A stretch of DNA of 45,491 nucleotides from Acaryochloris sp. IP29b_bin.137 (GTDB lineage: Bacteria > Cyanobacteriota > Cyanobacteriia > Thermosynechococcales > Thermosynechococcaceae): assembly GCF_028285745.1 (NCBI RefSeq), contig NZ_JANQOP010000228.1, positions 1 to 45,491 on the forward strand, in the 5' to 3' direction. The translations under genes and the position numbers were made by a program. The notes beneath the pieces are model-generated. The model was given only the letters and a program-made list of their open reading frames with translations. It was not told the origin of the DNA and made no database searches. Of the stretch, positions 7,311 to 16,609 are shown one piece after another (the first letter of the stretch is position 1; every line of letters starts with the position of its first letter).

Positions 7311-8879
7311 TTAGGGTTGGTAGGGACGGTTGGCTAATCCTAGTATCTGGCGCTGTTGCTCAGGAGAGAGGGTAACCGTTGATGTTGGGTTAAAGGTGAG
7401 AGTGGGCGGTTGACTCCCCCTCTCTAGCAAAGCAGTTTCGTATTGCAAGGCTTGAAAGATAGCTGCTTGGTGACCTTTGAGCCATTTGTAGGAGGCCCAC
7501 CCTTTATCATCTGTGGCATCAGCAATGGCATCAGCATAATGATATAAATCGGCAAGCTGTTGAATCTTTTTGCGAGAGGGTTTACTCGACGTGGTTTGCC
7601 AGCGTTTTATATAGCGGTCTATCCTCTGTTGATGATCCTCGGCTTGTTGGGCTCTTTTTTCCCAGGCCGCAAAAACTGTTGCTGGAGAAGAGTCGTCAAT
7701 TGTTTCAGCTAGTTGTAGCTGGCTTGCAACTCTGCTTGCAATCCGGGTTGGAATTGCATTGAGCGGGCGGCTACGGCTGCTAGCTTGAGGGTTGTGCATC
7801 AGCGTCCAACCGATGTTGGCGAGGGTCACGGTTTCTGGTGGAGTAGTTTTGGCGGGTGAACGGATAAAACGGATTTCTTCAAAGGCGTAGCCAACAAGGT
7901 TGGGATCCTCAGGAATCGCTAAAGGTTGAGTTGTATCGTCATAATCGGTTTCGATGCGGTTACCCGCCGGATCTGAGATCTCTATAATCCGACCCAGGGG
8001 GTCTCGCTTGACTTTATAGCGTTCGGGGACAGCTAACTGAACAAGAGTACGGCGATACCCTGAAGGGATCGACCGTATAAAGAAACCATTGGGATGATAG
8101 GACCATTGGCCTTGGGGAGTTTTGGTTTTTAAGACTGAAGATTTAGGATGACCGGACTGAATCGCAATCCGCTCTAAATCGCTGTACTTTTTCTGGTCGC
8201 TAAGTGCGGCCCGCATACTTGCTTCAGCCTCAAGCTGGTTGTGCATCTTCTGCGGTAGGCTTGCAAACACCTCGGAGCGTTTTTCGGTTGGAATCAGGCC
8301 CAAGGCTTGCTGATTCAGCTGTTGAATAACTTTGGGCTGGAGCAGTTGCTTCGCCGCTGTTTGGAGTTCTGGCGAAAGTTTTTTGAATTCTGCTCGGGAG
8401 AGGATAGCCCAAATTAAAGATTGAATTTGGGATTGGGTAATGTCCTTAACCTGGGCTGCAGTCTGTAGCAGAGAGCTGATCAGGGCTTGTTGATCCTCTA
8501 GCAAGGGAGCGGAATGATATCCATTCCGTTTGCCTGGAGCGTAAGCACCGACTTGAAGGCTGTAGCTTTCGAAGGTTTGTTCATACAGTCCGGGTTTCAG
8601 TTGGTAGTTGCCATTGGTGTCTTGGGGTAAATCTGCTAAAGCTTGAATCTGTTGAGGCTGCCAATCATCAAATAAGGCTACTTCGGGATAGGCTTTGGTG
8701 AAATCGGTCGTCACCCTGGGCGACGCCTGGCTTAGGTCTTGGGCCTTGGGAATCGGCAGTCCTTTGGGTTTGAACTGAGTTTTATCTGGCGCTTCAGGTA
8801 CGTCTACAGGTAATCCAAATTGAGCCAAAGCAATCGTGGGTGTCAGCGCGATTAGCCCTGCAGTCAATAACGCTTTCAT
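7311..8879 (-). CDS. Secreted or periplasmic protein of unknown function
   Basis: The 522-residue product begins with a clear signal peptide (MKALLTAGLIALTPTIALAQ, likely cut after ALA at about 19). A helical region rich in Q, L and A lies at about 130-240. A stretch at about 270-315 resembles one Rhs/YD unit: RDPLGRIIEISDPAGNRIET has the DPLGR and DPAGN turns seen in YD-repeat proteins, but only one copy is present. I do not recognise the family. The name 'Rhs' would overstate a single motif. The gene runs towards ntcA and lies downstream of glnB and aroE on the same strand, about 220 bp from aroE. Confidence 0.65.
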   Translation of the reverse strand: MKALLTAGLIALTPTIALAQFGLPVDVPEAPDKTQFKPKGLPIPKAQDLSQASPRVTTDFTKAYPEVALFDDWQPQQIQALADLPQDTNGNYQLKPGLYEQTFESYSLQVGAYAPGKRNGYHSAPLLEDQQALISSLLQTAAQVKDITQSQIQSLIWAILSRAEFKKLSPELQTAAKQLLQPKVIQQLNQQALGLIPTEKRSEVFASLPQKMHNQLEAEASMRAALSDQKKYSDLERIAIQSGHPKSSVLKTKTPQGQWSYHPNGFFIRSIPSGYRRTLVQLAVPERYKVKRDPLGRIIEISDPAGNRIETDYDDTTQPLAIPEDPNLVGYAFEEIRFIRSPAKTTPPETVTLANIGWTLMHNPQASSRSRPLNAIPTRIASRVASQLQLAETIDDSSPATVFAAWEKRAQQAEDHQQRIDRYIKRWQTTSSKPSRKKIQQLADLYHYADAIADATDDKGWASYKWLKGHQAAIFQALQYETALLERGSQPPTLTFNPTSTVTLSPEQQRQILGLANRPYQP

Positions 8880-8930
8880 AAAATATTTTGTCCCCCAACA
8901 AACTGTACAAACTTGTGCCCCGAAGGAAGA

Positions 8931-8951
8931 ACCTCGTGTACTGCACGAGGT
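8931..8951. other. Perfect 8-bp inverted repeat in the leader of the secreted-protein gene
   Basis: ACCTCGTG (8931-8938) and CACGAGGT (8944-8951) flank a five-base loop, 52 bases upstream of the 8879 start. No T-run follows on the minus strand, so it is not a terminator for aroE. It could be an operator or a structured leader. Confidence 0.4.
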
Positions 8952-9097
8952 GGTTATAACTAACTATGGAGTCAGTTTGCCCATCTTGGAGGTAGACTAA
9001 GCAACTGATTGCAGATTTATTGTAGATTTTCGCCTAAAATCCTCTATTTTATTCTGATTAGAGTATTTTAGACAGATTATTAAGAACCAGAGAGCGG

Positions 9098-9976
9098 TTA
9101 AAAACAGGCGAGCAATGCTTGTCGCATCACCTCTACGGGAGCAGGTTGGTTAATCCAAAGTGATAGGGCTGCAGCACCTTGCTGAACCAGCATCTCGACC
9201 CCTGTAATGGCTGTACGCCCGCTCGCAGCAGTGGCTTGTAACAATAGGGTGGGATTGGGGTTGTAGATTAAATCGTAAACAATGGCATCTGCGGGTAGCA
9301 GGTGAACCTCTGCAACTGATAGCGGAGAGGCTTGCGTATGAGGAGACATCCCCACGGGGGTCGTGTTAATTAATAGATCAGTCTGTGGCAAGAAATGGGA
9401 TAGCTTTTGCCAAAGGTGCGTGTGGATCTCAATGGATAAGGTATTTGCGCACGACTTTCGTAGTTGCTCCAATTTTGCATTTTGGCGACCGATTACATGC
9501 GCGTGCGGACAACCCAACTGAGCACAACCCGCTAACACAGCTCGAGCAGCGCCGCCACAGCCCAAAATGCAGGGCGTGATATGAGGCCAATCCCGATTCA
9601 GCGATTGTAACGGCGATAGGAATCCTTGGACATCGGTATTGGTTCCCACCCACCCGGCATCCGTAAGCCAGACGGTGTTGACGGCTCCCACAGTTTGTGC
9701 GATCGCAGTTGTTTCTGCTAAGAGGGGGATAATGGCCTGTTTATGGGGAATGGTGATATTGAACCCTAGGCATCCCAGGTCTTTTAAACCTGATACCACC
9801 GTGGGTAAAGCCTCAGCGGTAACCGGCCAGGGGATATAGACATACTCCAAAAAAGCTTGAGCCTGTTGGGTTGCCAGCGCACTTAGCGCAGCATTATGCA
9901 TTACTGGTGATAAAGAATGTTCGATGGGATAACCCATAACGCCCAGTAATTTTGTGGCACCCGAAATCTGCACCAT
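9098..9976 (-). CDS. aroE: Shikimate dehydrogenase (NADP+)
   Basis: Reduces 3-dehydroshikimate to shikimate in aromatic amino-acid synthesis. The 292-residue length fits the family. The substrate site SLSPVMHN (about 22-29) is intact. The catalytic lysine is in NITIPHKQ (about 74-81) and the paired aspartate in NTDVQGF (about 114-120). The cofactor fold shows LGCGGAARAV (about 140-149) and the strand NTTPVGM (about 206-212). The C-terminal helix starts at GVEMLVQQGAAAL. The start ATG at 9976 lies 58 bp behind glnB on the same strand, so cotranscription with PII is possible. Confidence 0.95.
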   Translation of the reverse strand: MVQISGATKLLGVMGYPIEHSLSPVMHNAALSALATQQAQAFLEYVYIPWPVTAEALPTVVSGLKDLGCLGFNITIPHKQAIIPLLAETTAIAQTVGAVNTVWLTDAGWVGTNTDVQGFLSPLQSLNRDWPHITPCILGCGGAARAVLAGCAQLGCPHAHVIGRQNAKLEQLRKSCANTLSIEIHTHLWQKLSHFLPQTDLLINTTPVGMSPHTQASPLSVAEVHLLPADAIVYDLIYNPNPTLLLQATAASGRTAITGVEMLVQQGAAALSLWINQPAPVEVMRQALLACF

Positions 9977-10034
9977 GACATGGTAACCGCTGTAACTGTT
10001 TGTTCAAGAGAGGGGTAAGGGCAGACAAAACCGT

Positions 10035-10439
<405 letters not shown>

Positions 10440-10475
10440 TTATGGAAATATCATCATCTTTGTGACTAGAAACCT

Positions 10476-10489
10476 GTGTGCCACGTTAC
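10476..10489 (-). promoter_or_regulatory. Degenerate NtcA-like site upstream of glnB
   Basis: On the minus strand GTA, eight bases, CAC departs from GTAN8TAC at one base. A -10-like TGATAT follows 22 bases later, again the NtcA-activated spacing. It lies about 100 bases before the glnB start. glnB is a known NtcA target in other cyanobacteria; no perfect site is visible here. Confidence 0.35.
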
Positions 10490-10945
10490 GAAGTGTCGTA
10501 AAAAAAGATATCAATTGGAATCCAGTCGCGATCGCAATGTAGGCCTGAAGCGGATTAATCTGCACGGGAGACTGGGTTTGAGGGGACTGGGTTGATTGGA
10601 TAGGGGGCTTTCTATTGAGGGGCGGACCGGATAATGTTTTTCAAGGCTGCCAGCAGTGAAGATTGAGAACACTCCCCTCTAAGACTTCACTATCAATCCC
10701 CCAAACGCCGGGGTATTGCTGTCTCAAGTCTGTCTTAATAAGAATAAGTTGCAAAAACTTCCTCCTTGCGGAGAGAATAAGGTTAAGTTGACTGAGCCAA
10801 TCACCAAATAGAGAGGGGCAAGCGCCAGCAAGTCAGCCTTCTCTGTTCAATCCGCTTAGCTCCGTTTGTATGCTGCTGTAGTGTGCGTTAACTCCCATCT
10901 GTCCTTATTAGATTGATCCGTTTTTTCTCTGTTTCTGTCATCTTC
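10490..10945. other. Gap between divergent glnB and the ABC ATPase gene
   Basis: No gene seen. It holds one GCGATCGC (HIP1) palindrome near 10537 and two direct copies of AGAATAAG near 10740-10750 and 10774-10783. I see no clear Fur box and no terminator. The promoters of both flanking genes must lie here. Confidence 0.4.
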
Positions 10946-12043
10946 ATGATCGAGTCCGCAATCTTACAATTAGACAATCTGACCAAACGCTATAGCCCTC
11001 AACTGCCTGCTGCTGTCAATCACGTCTCTTTTCATTTAAATCCAGGCGAGATCTTGGGCCTGTTGGGGCCTTCAGGGTGTGGCAAAACGACGTTGCTGCG
11101 ATTAATTGCGGGCTTTGAAAAAGCTGAAGAGGGCCGCTTATGGCTTAATGGGCAAGTCATTGCCAGTCCCCGACGATGGACGTCCCCTGAGCAGCGTAAG
11201 ATTGGCATGGTTTTTCAGGATTTTGCCCTATTTCCCCATCTCACGGTTGCGAATAACGTCACCTTTGGGTTGCAGCAACATAAACACCTCTCTACCCAGG
11301 TTAAGCAGCAGCGCCAGTTTGAGGTGTTGCAACTGGTCGGACTGGTGGGAATGGAAAATCGCTATCCCCATGAGTTATCAGGGGGGCAACAGCAGCGAGT
11401 TGCCTTGGCTCGGGCCTTAGCCCCTCGACCACAGCTAGTGCTGTTGGATGAACCCCTTAGCAATTTGGATGTCCAAGTGCGTCTGCGCTTACGGCAAGAG
11501 CTGAGAGACATTCTCAAAGCGGCAAGTACGACGGCTGTCTTCGTCACCCATGATCAGGAAGAAGCCCTTGCGATCGCAGATCAAGTTGCGGTGATGCGTC
11601 AAGGCTGTATTGAGCAAATGGGAACCCCCGAAGAAATCTACCAACATCCCCAGTCTCAGTTTGTGGCAGAATTTGTCACCCAAGCTAATTTTCTAGAGGC
11701 GCAGCGCCAAAATAACGGCTGGCAAACCGAAGTGGGGTGTTTCGCGGCGAGTGAGACGCTTGAGATCGCATCGGCTGAGTATAGCCGAGCGGTAGTGATG
11801 ATTCGCCAAGAAGACCTGATCTTACAACCCGATCAAACCGCTTCGACCATTATTCGAGATCGTCAGTTTCTAGGGCGGGAATATCGATATTGCCTCAAGA
11901 CACCCTCGGGACGAGAACTGCATGCTCGCTCCATTTCGTCTACAGCCTTACCCATCGGTACGTCCGTTAGCTTGTCCGTTGTGCCTCACCATCTTAGGAT
12001 TTTTCCTCAGAATCCAGTGCGATCGGCCCAAATAGCTGCTTGA
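10946..12043 (+). CDS. ABC transporter ATP-binding protein, FbpC/FutC-like (probable ferric iron uptake)
   Basis: The ATPase subunit has Walker A GPSGCGKTT (about 39-47), the Q-loop MVFQDFALFPHLT, signature LSGGQQQR (about 139-146), Walker B LVLLDEPLSNLD (about 160-171) and the switch VTHDQEEA. A C-terminal TOBE-like region of about 130 residues (MIRQEDLIL, REYRYCLKT) marks it as the CUT1/FbpC type that serves periplasmic binding-protein importers. Among these, ferric-iron systems are the closest in style; spermidine, sulfate or phosphonate remain possible. The ATG at 10946 (MIESAILQLDNLTKRY) is preferred to a TTG at 10913. No permease or binding protein is adjacent, as is usual for split fut genes. 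Its last 50 bases overlap the end of the kinase gene on the other strand. Confidence 0.88.
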   Translation: MIESAILQLDNLTKRYSPQLPAAVNHVSFHLNPGEILGLLGPSGCGKTTLLRLIAGFEKAEEGRLWLNGQVIASPRRWTSPEQRKIGMVFQDFALFPHLTVANNVTFGLQQHKHLSTQVKQQRQFEVLQLVGLVGMENRYPHELSGGQQQRVALARALAPRPQLVLLDEPLSNLDVQVRLRLRQELRDILKAASTTAVFVTHDQEEALAIADQVAVMRQGCIEQMGTPEEIYQHPQSQFVAEFVTQANFLEAQRQNNGWQTEVGCFAASETLEIASAEYSRAVVMIRQEDLILQPDQTASTIIRDRQFLGREYRYCLKTPSGRELHARSISSTALPIGTSVSLSVVPHHLRIFPQNPVRSAQIAA

Positions 12044-12974
12044 TCAAGGTATTGGCACTGGGGAACAACCATTTCTGCGTAAAGGCACCATAGGCCAAGC
12101 CAACGCCCAGCAAACCTGCTCCCCAAGATGCTGCTGTTTGAAGCATTTGGCGTCTTTCAATGGAAGGGACTTCTTCAATCAATTCATTCACGGCTGCTAA
12201 GGCTTCAACGGCAGAGGGATAGCGTTGGCGGAAATCATAGCGGACCATCTTATCGATAATGTCCCCGAGGACGGGGTTAACAGAGATATATCGTCGCCAG
12301 GCAATTTCGCCGGTTTTGGGATCAAAGGCCAGTTTGCCCTTGGTGGGATCGATACCGGTGAGAGCCTGAATGGCAATAATGCCAACAGCATAGACATCGC
12401 TACTAAAATTCGGGCGGCCAATGGACTGTTCGCTGGGCATATAGCCATCGGTGCCAATGACAACGGTCTGAGCAATGCGGCGTTTATTTTTGACCGAGCC
12501 AAAGTCAATCAAGACAATTTTTTTATCTTTCTTGCGTCGAATAAGGTTAGCAGGTTTAATATCCCGATGAATCACCCGGCGCTGATGCACATAGGCCAAG
12601 GTCGTCAGCACATCTTGGAGAAAGGCAATAACTTTAGCTTCTGACCAGCGTCGCCAGCCAAATTCTTGCTTGAGATTGTGACCTTCGATATATTGCTCGA
12701 CTAGAAAAAAGTCTTGATCGGCTTCAAAATCATCAAAAAGCTGAGGAATTTGGTCATAATCCCCCAAACGTTTCAGGACTTTGACTTCCGTAGCAAACAG
12801 ACGGCGAGAGGTTTTCACCGTAAATAGGTCATCGGACTCAGGCTGTAGCTTTTTGACAATACAACGACGCTTGTCGGGATGCTGGGTATCCGTCGCTAAA
12901 TAAGTTTTACTAAATCCACCACTGCCGAGCGCTTTAGTAATCTTGTAGCGATCGGCTAATGTGGTTCCCAACAT
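11994..12974 (-). CDS. Serine/threonine protein kinase, single TM
   Basis: A Hanks-type kinase of 326 residues. The glycine loop LGSGGFSKTYLA is at about 16-27, with the ATP lysine in CIVKKL shortly after. The catalytic loop HRDIKPANL (about 140-148) and the metal motif DFGS (about 158-161) are intact, followed by GTDGYMPSEQ (about 173-182), the APE-equivalent. The kinase core ends near 270; a hydrophobic segment GLLGVGLAYGAF (about 290-302) could anchor it or be a remnant of a longer sensor tail. There is no PASTA, WD or pentapeptide extension, so the input is unknown. It is convergent with, and overlaps by 50 bp, the ABC ATPase gene. Confidence 0.93.
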   Translation of the reverse strand: MLGTTLADRYKITKALGSGGFSKTYLATDTQHPDKRRCIVKKLQPESDDLFTVKTSRRLFATEVKVLKRLGDYDQIPQLFDDFEADQDFFLVEQYIEGHNLKQEFGWRRWSEAKVIAFLQDVLTTLAYVHQRRVIHRDIKPANLIRRKKDKKIVLIDFGSVKNKRRIAQTVVIGTDGYMPSEQSIGRPNFSSDVYAVGIIAIQALTGIDPTKGKLAFDPKTGEIAWRRYISVNPVLGDIIDKMVRYDFRQRYPSAVEALAAVNELIEEVPSIERRQMLQTAASWGAGLLGVGLAYGAFTQKWLFPSANTLIKQLFGPIALDSEEKS

Positions 12975-13135
12975 ATATATACTCGGCTCTGCAGTAAATC
13001 ATCATAACCGCAGGGCAGAACGAGTTCACAGAAAATGCTGCTTTTCCCCGATTTTTAATTAGAAATATTACGATTCTTGATCCCAGCCCAACGATTCTCC
13101 CGATAATTCTGCCGAATGATAGAGATGGGTCGCCC

Positions 13136-13495
13136 TTAGAATTCATCCTCATAGGTGCTGACCGCATTGGGATCGCTATCTCGTTTAGAACCCAGTAAGT
13201 CCAAGCGATCCACTCGAATGACGGGCCGAGAGCGATCTGCCCCCGTGTTCCGATCCTGCCAACGATCAAACTTTAAGGCCCCCGTGACCCCAATCAGGCT
13301 ACCTTTACGGACATAGCTAGCAGCCGTTTCTGCATTTTTGCCCCAAAACTCTAGGCTAAACCAGTCAGGCTGGTCATCGCGAGAGCGACGTCTGACGGCC
13401 AACGTTACATTGCAAACCACATTGCCAGACTCAAAATACTTAACGTCTGGGTCCATCCCCGCACGACCCACTAGACTCACTAAATTTAAACTCAT
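13136..13495 (-). CDS. ssb: Single-stranded DNA-binding protein, short cyanobacterial form
   Basis: Binds single-stranded DNA in replication, recombination and repair. It is 119 residues from the ATG at 13495 (MSLNLVSLVGRAGMDPD), with GGAAAG upstream. One OB fold is visible: VSLVGRAGMDPDVKYFESG, then NVTLAVRRRS, DWFSLEFWGKNAE and YVRKGSLIGVTGAL, ending VIRVDRLDLLG. The linker is very short and the protein ends in YEDEF, an acidic tip with a final Phe that resembles, but lacks the Pro of, the bacterial DDDIPF partner-binding tip. A longer start at 13558 would overlap the upstream gene and is rejected. It follows the permease gene by 43 bp. Confidence 0.94.
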   Translation of the reverse strand: MSLNLVSLVGRAGMDPDVKYFESGNVVCNVTLAVRRRSRDDQPDWFSLEFWGKNAETAASYVRKGSLIGVTGALKFDRWQDRNTGADRSRPVIRVDRLDLLGSKRDSDPNAVSTYEDEF

Positions 13496-13538
13496 GGTTG
13501 GCTTTCCTAGACTGACTTGGTCATATTGCTGATCGATT

Positions 13539-14684
13539 CTAGCTGGATTCTTCCTCACCCGGCGTTACAGTTGGTAAATCCGATGAACCTTCTGCAAGGG
13601 AGACAATATCAGGCGTAAAGACCGCATTGGCGTCAAAGCGATGGTCTTCCCATCGATCCAAGATATCTTTGACCAGCACCTCTTTGACCCAAATTTGGCC
13701 AATTACCATCAGCGGTAAGGCTAAGAGCAGCCCCAAAAAGCCAAAGAAGATGGCAAAAACGATTTGAGACAGTAAGGTGACTGCGGGTGCGAGGGAGAGT
13801 TGCTTGGCCATCACCGCCGGAACCAGCAAATATTGTTCCAACTGTTGAATCAGAATGTAGAGAATCAACACGGCAACCGCTTTCCAGGGCGCATCCAACA
13901 GGGCAATTGCCATGGGTGGGATTAAACTCAGCGTAGGGCCAATATTAGGGATCGCTTCTAGGAGCCCCGCAATCAGAGCATTGGCAAGCACCAGTTTCAC
14001 ACCTAGAACCAAGAGACCCAGACCACTGAAAACGGCAATAACGGTCATGTTGAATAAGATGCCCACAATCCAGTTATCTAGAGCGGCATCACACAGCCCC
14101 AAAATATAATCGACTCGCCGTCGGTAAAAGGAGGGGAACAGACGAATAAAGATGCGTCGATATTGGTCGGGATCGACCAAGAACATGATGGTCAACACCA
14201 GAATCAGAAGAATATTCAGGGCGACCAAGAGGGAGTTAGAAAATAAGGCAAAAAAGTTATTGAGGGCAGTTTCGGCGACGGTTGGAATTTTGTCTCGGAT
14301 ATTGTCAATCAGGGAGTCAAGCGGGATTTCAATGCCAGCGCTCGGTAAACCAAAGGCCAAGCCCGTTTCTTGGGCTTCTTCAATCAATTCTTCAACTCGG
14401 GTCAAGCTCTGCGGCGCTAGGTTCAACAATTCTTGGGCCTGAGCTACAAAAGGGGGGATAACCAATAGGCCGATGATGCAGGCAACGCCCACAATGGAAA
14501 AGATGGCTAAGGCAACCGCTAGTCCCCGACTCAATCCCCGCTTAGTAAGCTGGCGAACTAAACCATTCAGGGCTGAGGCGAGGACAACCGCCGTAAATCC
14601 TAACAGCAGGACTTGGCGAATTTCCCACAGGATATAGAGCGACACCAAGAAGACAACTAAGCCAATCCATTTCCCTAGACTCAA
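13539..14684 (-). CDS. AI-2E family (PerM-like) transporter
   Basis: An integral membrane protein of 381 residues with the family layout. Two to three hydrophobic helices lie in the first 85 residues (KWIGLVVFLVSLYILWEI). A soluble stretch follows at about 90-150. Helices resume from about 150 to 335, including FALFSNSLLVALNILLILV, GLLEAIPNIGPTLSLIPPM with the conserved PNIGP motif, and QQLEQYLLVPAVMAKQLSL with the conserved EQ..L.P.VM segment. Substrates of the family are poorly defined: autoinducer-2 export, Na+/H+ exchange and others have been proposed, so the name is only a family label. The TTG start at 14684 has GGAGG six bases upstream. ssb follows closely and may be cotranscribed. Confidence 0.9.
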   Translation of the reverse strand: MSLGKWIGLVVFLVSLYILWEIRQVLLLGFTAVVLASALNGLVRQLTKRGLSRGLAVALAIFSIVGVACIIGLLVIPPFVAQAQELLNLAPQSLTRVEELIEEAQETGLAFGLPSAGIEIPLDSLIDNIRDKIPTVAETALNNFFALFSNSLLVALNILLILVLTIMFLVDPDQYRRIFIRLFPSFYRRRVDYILGLCDAALDNWIVGILFNMTVIAVFSGLGLLVLGVKLVLANALIAGLLEAIPNIGPTLSLIPPMAIALLDAPWKAVAVLILYILIQQLEQYLLVPAVMAKQLSLAPAVTLLSQIVFAIFFGFLGLLLALPLMVIGQIWVKEVLVKDILDRWEDHRFDANAVFTPDIVSLAEGSSDLPTVTPGEEESS

Positions 14685-14747
14685 AATCTGCCTCCAATAT
14701 CGACATCAAGGATTGAAAGGGAGGACGCCCCTCTTGCTTACCGAATT

Positions 14748-15629
14748 TTAGGAGACGGACTGCGTTTTCAGTAAAGGGAAGCCTAATTCTTCACGTTGTT
14801 GAAGATAGAGTTGGGCGACTTGGCGGGCCATTTGGCGAATGCGGCCAATATAGCGAGTTCGCTCCGTCACAGAAATAACGCCTCTGGCATCTAAGAGATT
14901 AAAGGAGTGGGAGCATTTGAGCACGTAGTCTAATCCGGGTAATACCAATTTTCTCTCTATGAGTTGCAGGGCTTCTTGCTCGTACAAACTAAAGAGTTGA
15001 AACAGGAGTTCTGGGTTAGCGGCTTCAAAGTTATAGGTGGATTGCTCAATTTCTCCTTGCAGATGAACATCGCCATAGGTGAGGGTACCGTTCCAGTCGA
15101 TTTTTGCGATGGCATCGGTTTCTTGCAAGTACATGGTCAACCGCTCTAGACCATAGGTGAGTTCAATAGAGACGGGGCGGCAGTCCAAGCCACCGCACTG
15201 CTGGAAGTAGGTAAACTGGGTGACTTCCATGCCGTCTAGCCAGACTTCCCAGCCCACACCCCAAGCGCCCACGGCGGCATCTTCCCAGTTGTCTTCCACA
15301 AAGCGAATATCGTGATCTTCGGGCTGAATACCCAGGACTCGCAGGGAGTCGAGATAAATATCTTGGATATCGTCCGGTGAGGGTTTGACTAAAACTTGGT
15401 ACTGATAGTAGTACTGATACCGATTAGGGTTTTCGCCGTAGCGACCATCAGCAGGGCGGCGACAGGGTTCGACATAGGCGACGGCCCAGGGCTCTGGGCC
15501 TAAAGATCGCAAGAAGGTATGGGGGCTTTTGGTACCTGCCCCTTTTTCGATGTCATAGGGCTGGACGATTAGACAACCGCGATCGCTCCAAAATTCGTGG
15601 AGTTTGGCAATAACGGATTGAAAATTCAC
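14748..15629 (-). CDS. glyQ: Glycyl-tRNA synthetase alpha subunit
   Basis: The catalytic alpha subunit of the bacterial alpha2-beta2 glycyl-tRNA synthetase, which charges tRNA-Gly. It has 293 residues, the family length. Strongly conserved blocks are seen: [14 protein letters not shown] (about 12-25), [18 protein letters not shown] in shortened form ([13 protein letters not shown]), [20 protein letters not shown] as [26 protein letters not shown] as [11 protein letters not shown], and ELTYGLERL. Start is a GTG at 15629. The beta subunit gene glyS is not in the window; unlinked glyQ and glyS are usual in cyanobacteria. Confidence 0.97.
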   Translation of the reverse strand: MNFQSVIAKLHEFWSDRGCLIVQPYDIEKGAGTKSPHTFLRSLGPEPWAVAYVEPCRRPADGRYGENPNRYQYYYQYQVLVKPSPDDIQDIYLDSLRVLGIQPEDHDIRFVEDNWEDAAVGAWGVGWEVWLDGMEVTQFTYFQQCGGLDCRPVSIELTYGLERLTMYLQETDAIAKIDWNGTLTYGDVHLQGEIEQSTYNFEAANPELLFQLFSLYEQEALQLIERKLVLPGLDYVLKCSHSFNLLDARGVISVTERTRYIGRIRQMARQVAQLYLQQREELGFPLLKTQSVS

Positions 15630-15839
15630 AGCGCTTGACCTGCATGTAGATGGGTGTCAGTTACCTAGTCTACGAGGCTCGTTTACATTTTGGTTGCTTT
15701 TTTTAGAACTTATCTTGTAGAACGCAAACTGGATCAGAGGTGGCTGATGGCGACAATCTTTACCCTGAAACAATGGTCGGTGGCTTGTCACCCCCTGAGG
15801 TCTCCAATCCAAAGCTTGTTTCAGATGAAGTCTGAGGTT

Positions 15840-16403
15840 TTAAGCGGCTTGGAGTAAGGCTCTTCCCTGAGCTTCTTGTTGAATGGCGGTTAGGGTATGC
15901 TTTAACGTCTCTCGAAACAGAAGATGAAAGCTGCCTTCCAACAGTCCCATATCTGCCTCAGCAGAAACGACTTGCATCACAAATACCTGAGACATTGAAA
16001 GTGGTAAAACCTGCCAATACCCCTGCAAATGACTAAGATCTCCCTCAAGCAGGCGAAAGCCCAGTTTGCCAGGAGCCATCACTCTATTCTCGGTTCGTAT
16101 CTTAGATTGCATCTGAGCAAAAAGAATTTGGGAAACATTGGTTTGTTCAACCACTGTTCGCTGTGCCGATGCTTCCAACACTTGGGTTGCAGCAACGTTG
16201 GGTAGGAACTGGGCTAAATGCTCAAAATCCGTCAGAACCTGCCAAGCTGTCTCTGGTGCACTTTCAATCAAAACTTGTGCCACATATTCCCCTGCACGAC
16301 CCAAAACAACGGCTTCTCCCCGCCGTAACGATTGGTTTTGTAGGTTAGACAGCCGAGTTGTCAAAGCATCCAGGGACTGGTACGTAGGGAAAGAGGTCTG
16401 CAT
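15840..16403 (-). CDS. SRPBCC/START-like (polyketide cyclase-type) protein
   Basis: From the ATG at 16403 it has 187 residues. After a variable N-terminus, the domain begins near residue 38 with YVAQVLIESAPETAWQVLTD, here cut to IESAPETAWQVLTDF, the beta-strand and helix that open the START/Bet v1 fold. It goes on through EHLAQFLPNV, VVEQTNVSQILFA, LEGDLSHLQGYWQV and a long C-terminal helix (FRETLKHTLTAIQQEA). Such proteins bind hydrophobic ligands in a deep pocket; the cyanobacterial and plastid members are mostly unassigned. A TTG at 16445 would add 14 residues. No operon partner is evident. Confidence 0.8.
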   Translation of the reverse strand: MQTSFPTYQSLDALTTRLSNLQNQSLRRGEAVVLGRAGEYVAQVLIESAPETAWQVLTDFEHLAQFLPNVAATQVLEASAQRTVVEQTNVSQILFAQMQSKIRTENRVMAPGKLGFRLLEGDLSHLQGYWQVLPLSMSQVFVMQVVSAEADMGLLEGSFHLLFRETLKHTLTAIQQEAQGRALLQAA

Positions 16404-16609
16404 CGTTGAGCTTGTGAAACCGCCAGTTGAGATTGAGTAATGCAAGGCATTCTTTACAAATCATAAAGAAAGTTTGTTTTTGTTGCATAGATTCGTCTCA
16501 CTGATGGTATGCCCCGCTCCATTCAGAGACTGAACAGATGGAAAATTCCTCGACAATGCCCAGAACCTTTCACAGCCACAAATGCTGGCCAACTTCAGAA
16601 GCAAATTTA

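Noticed and set aside
12225-12644. A 139-codon frame opposite the kinase
   Set aside because: The kinase motifs HRDIKPANL and DFGS are on the minus strand, so this is a shadow.
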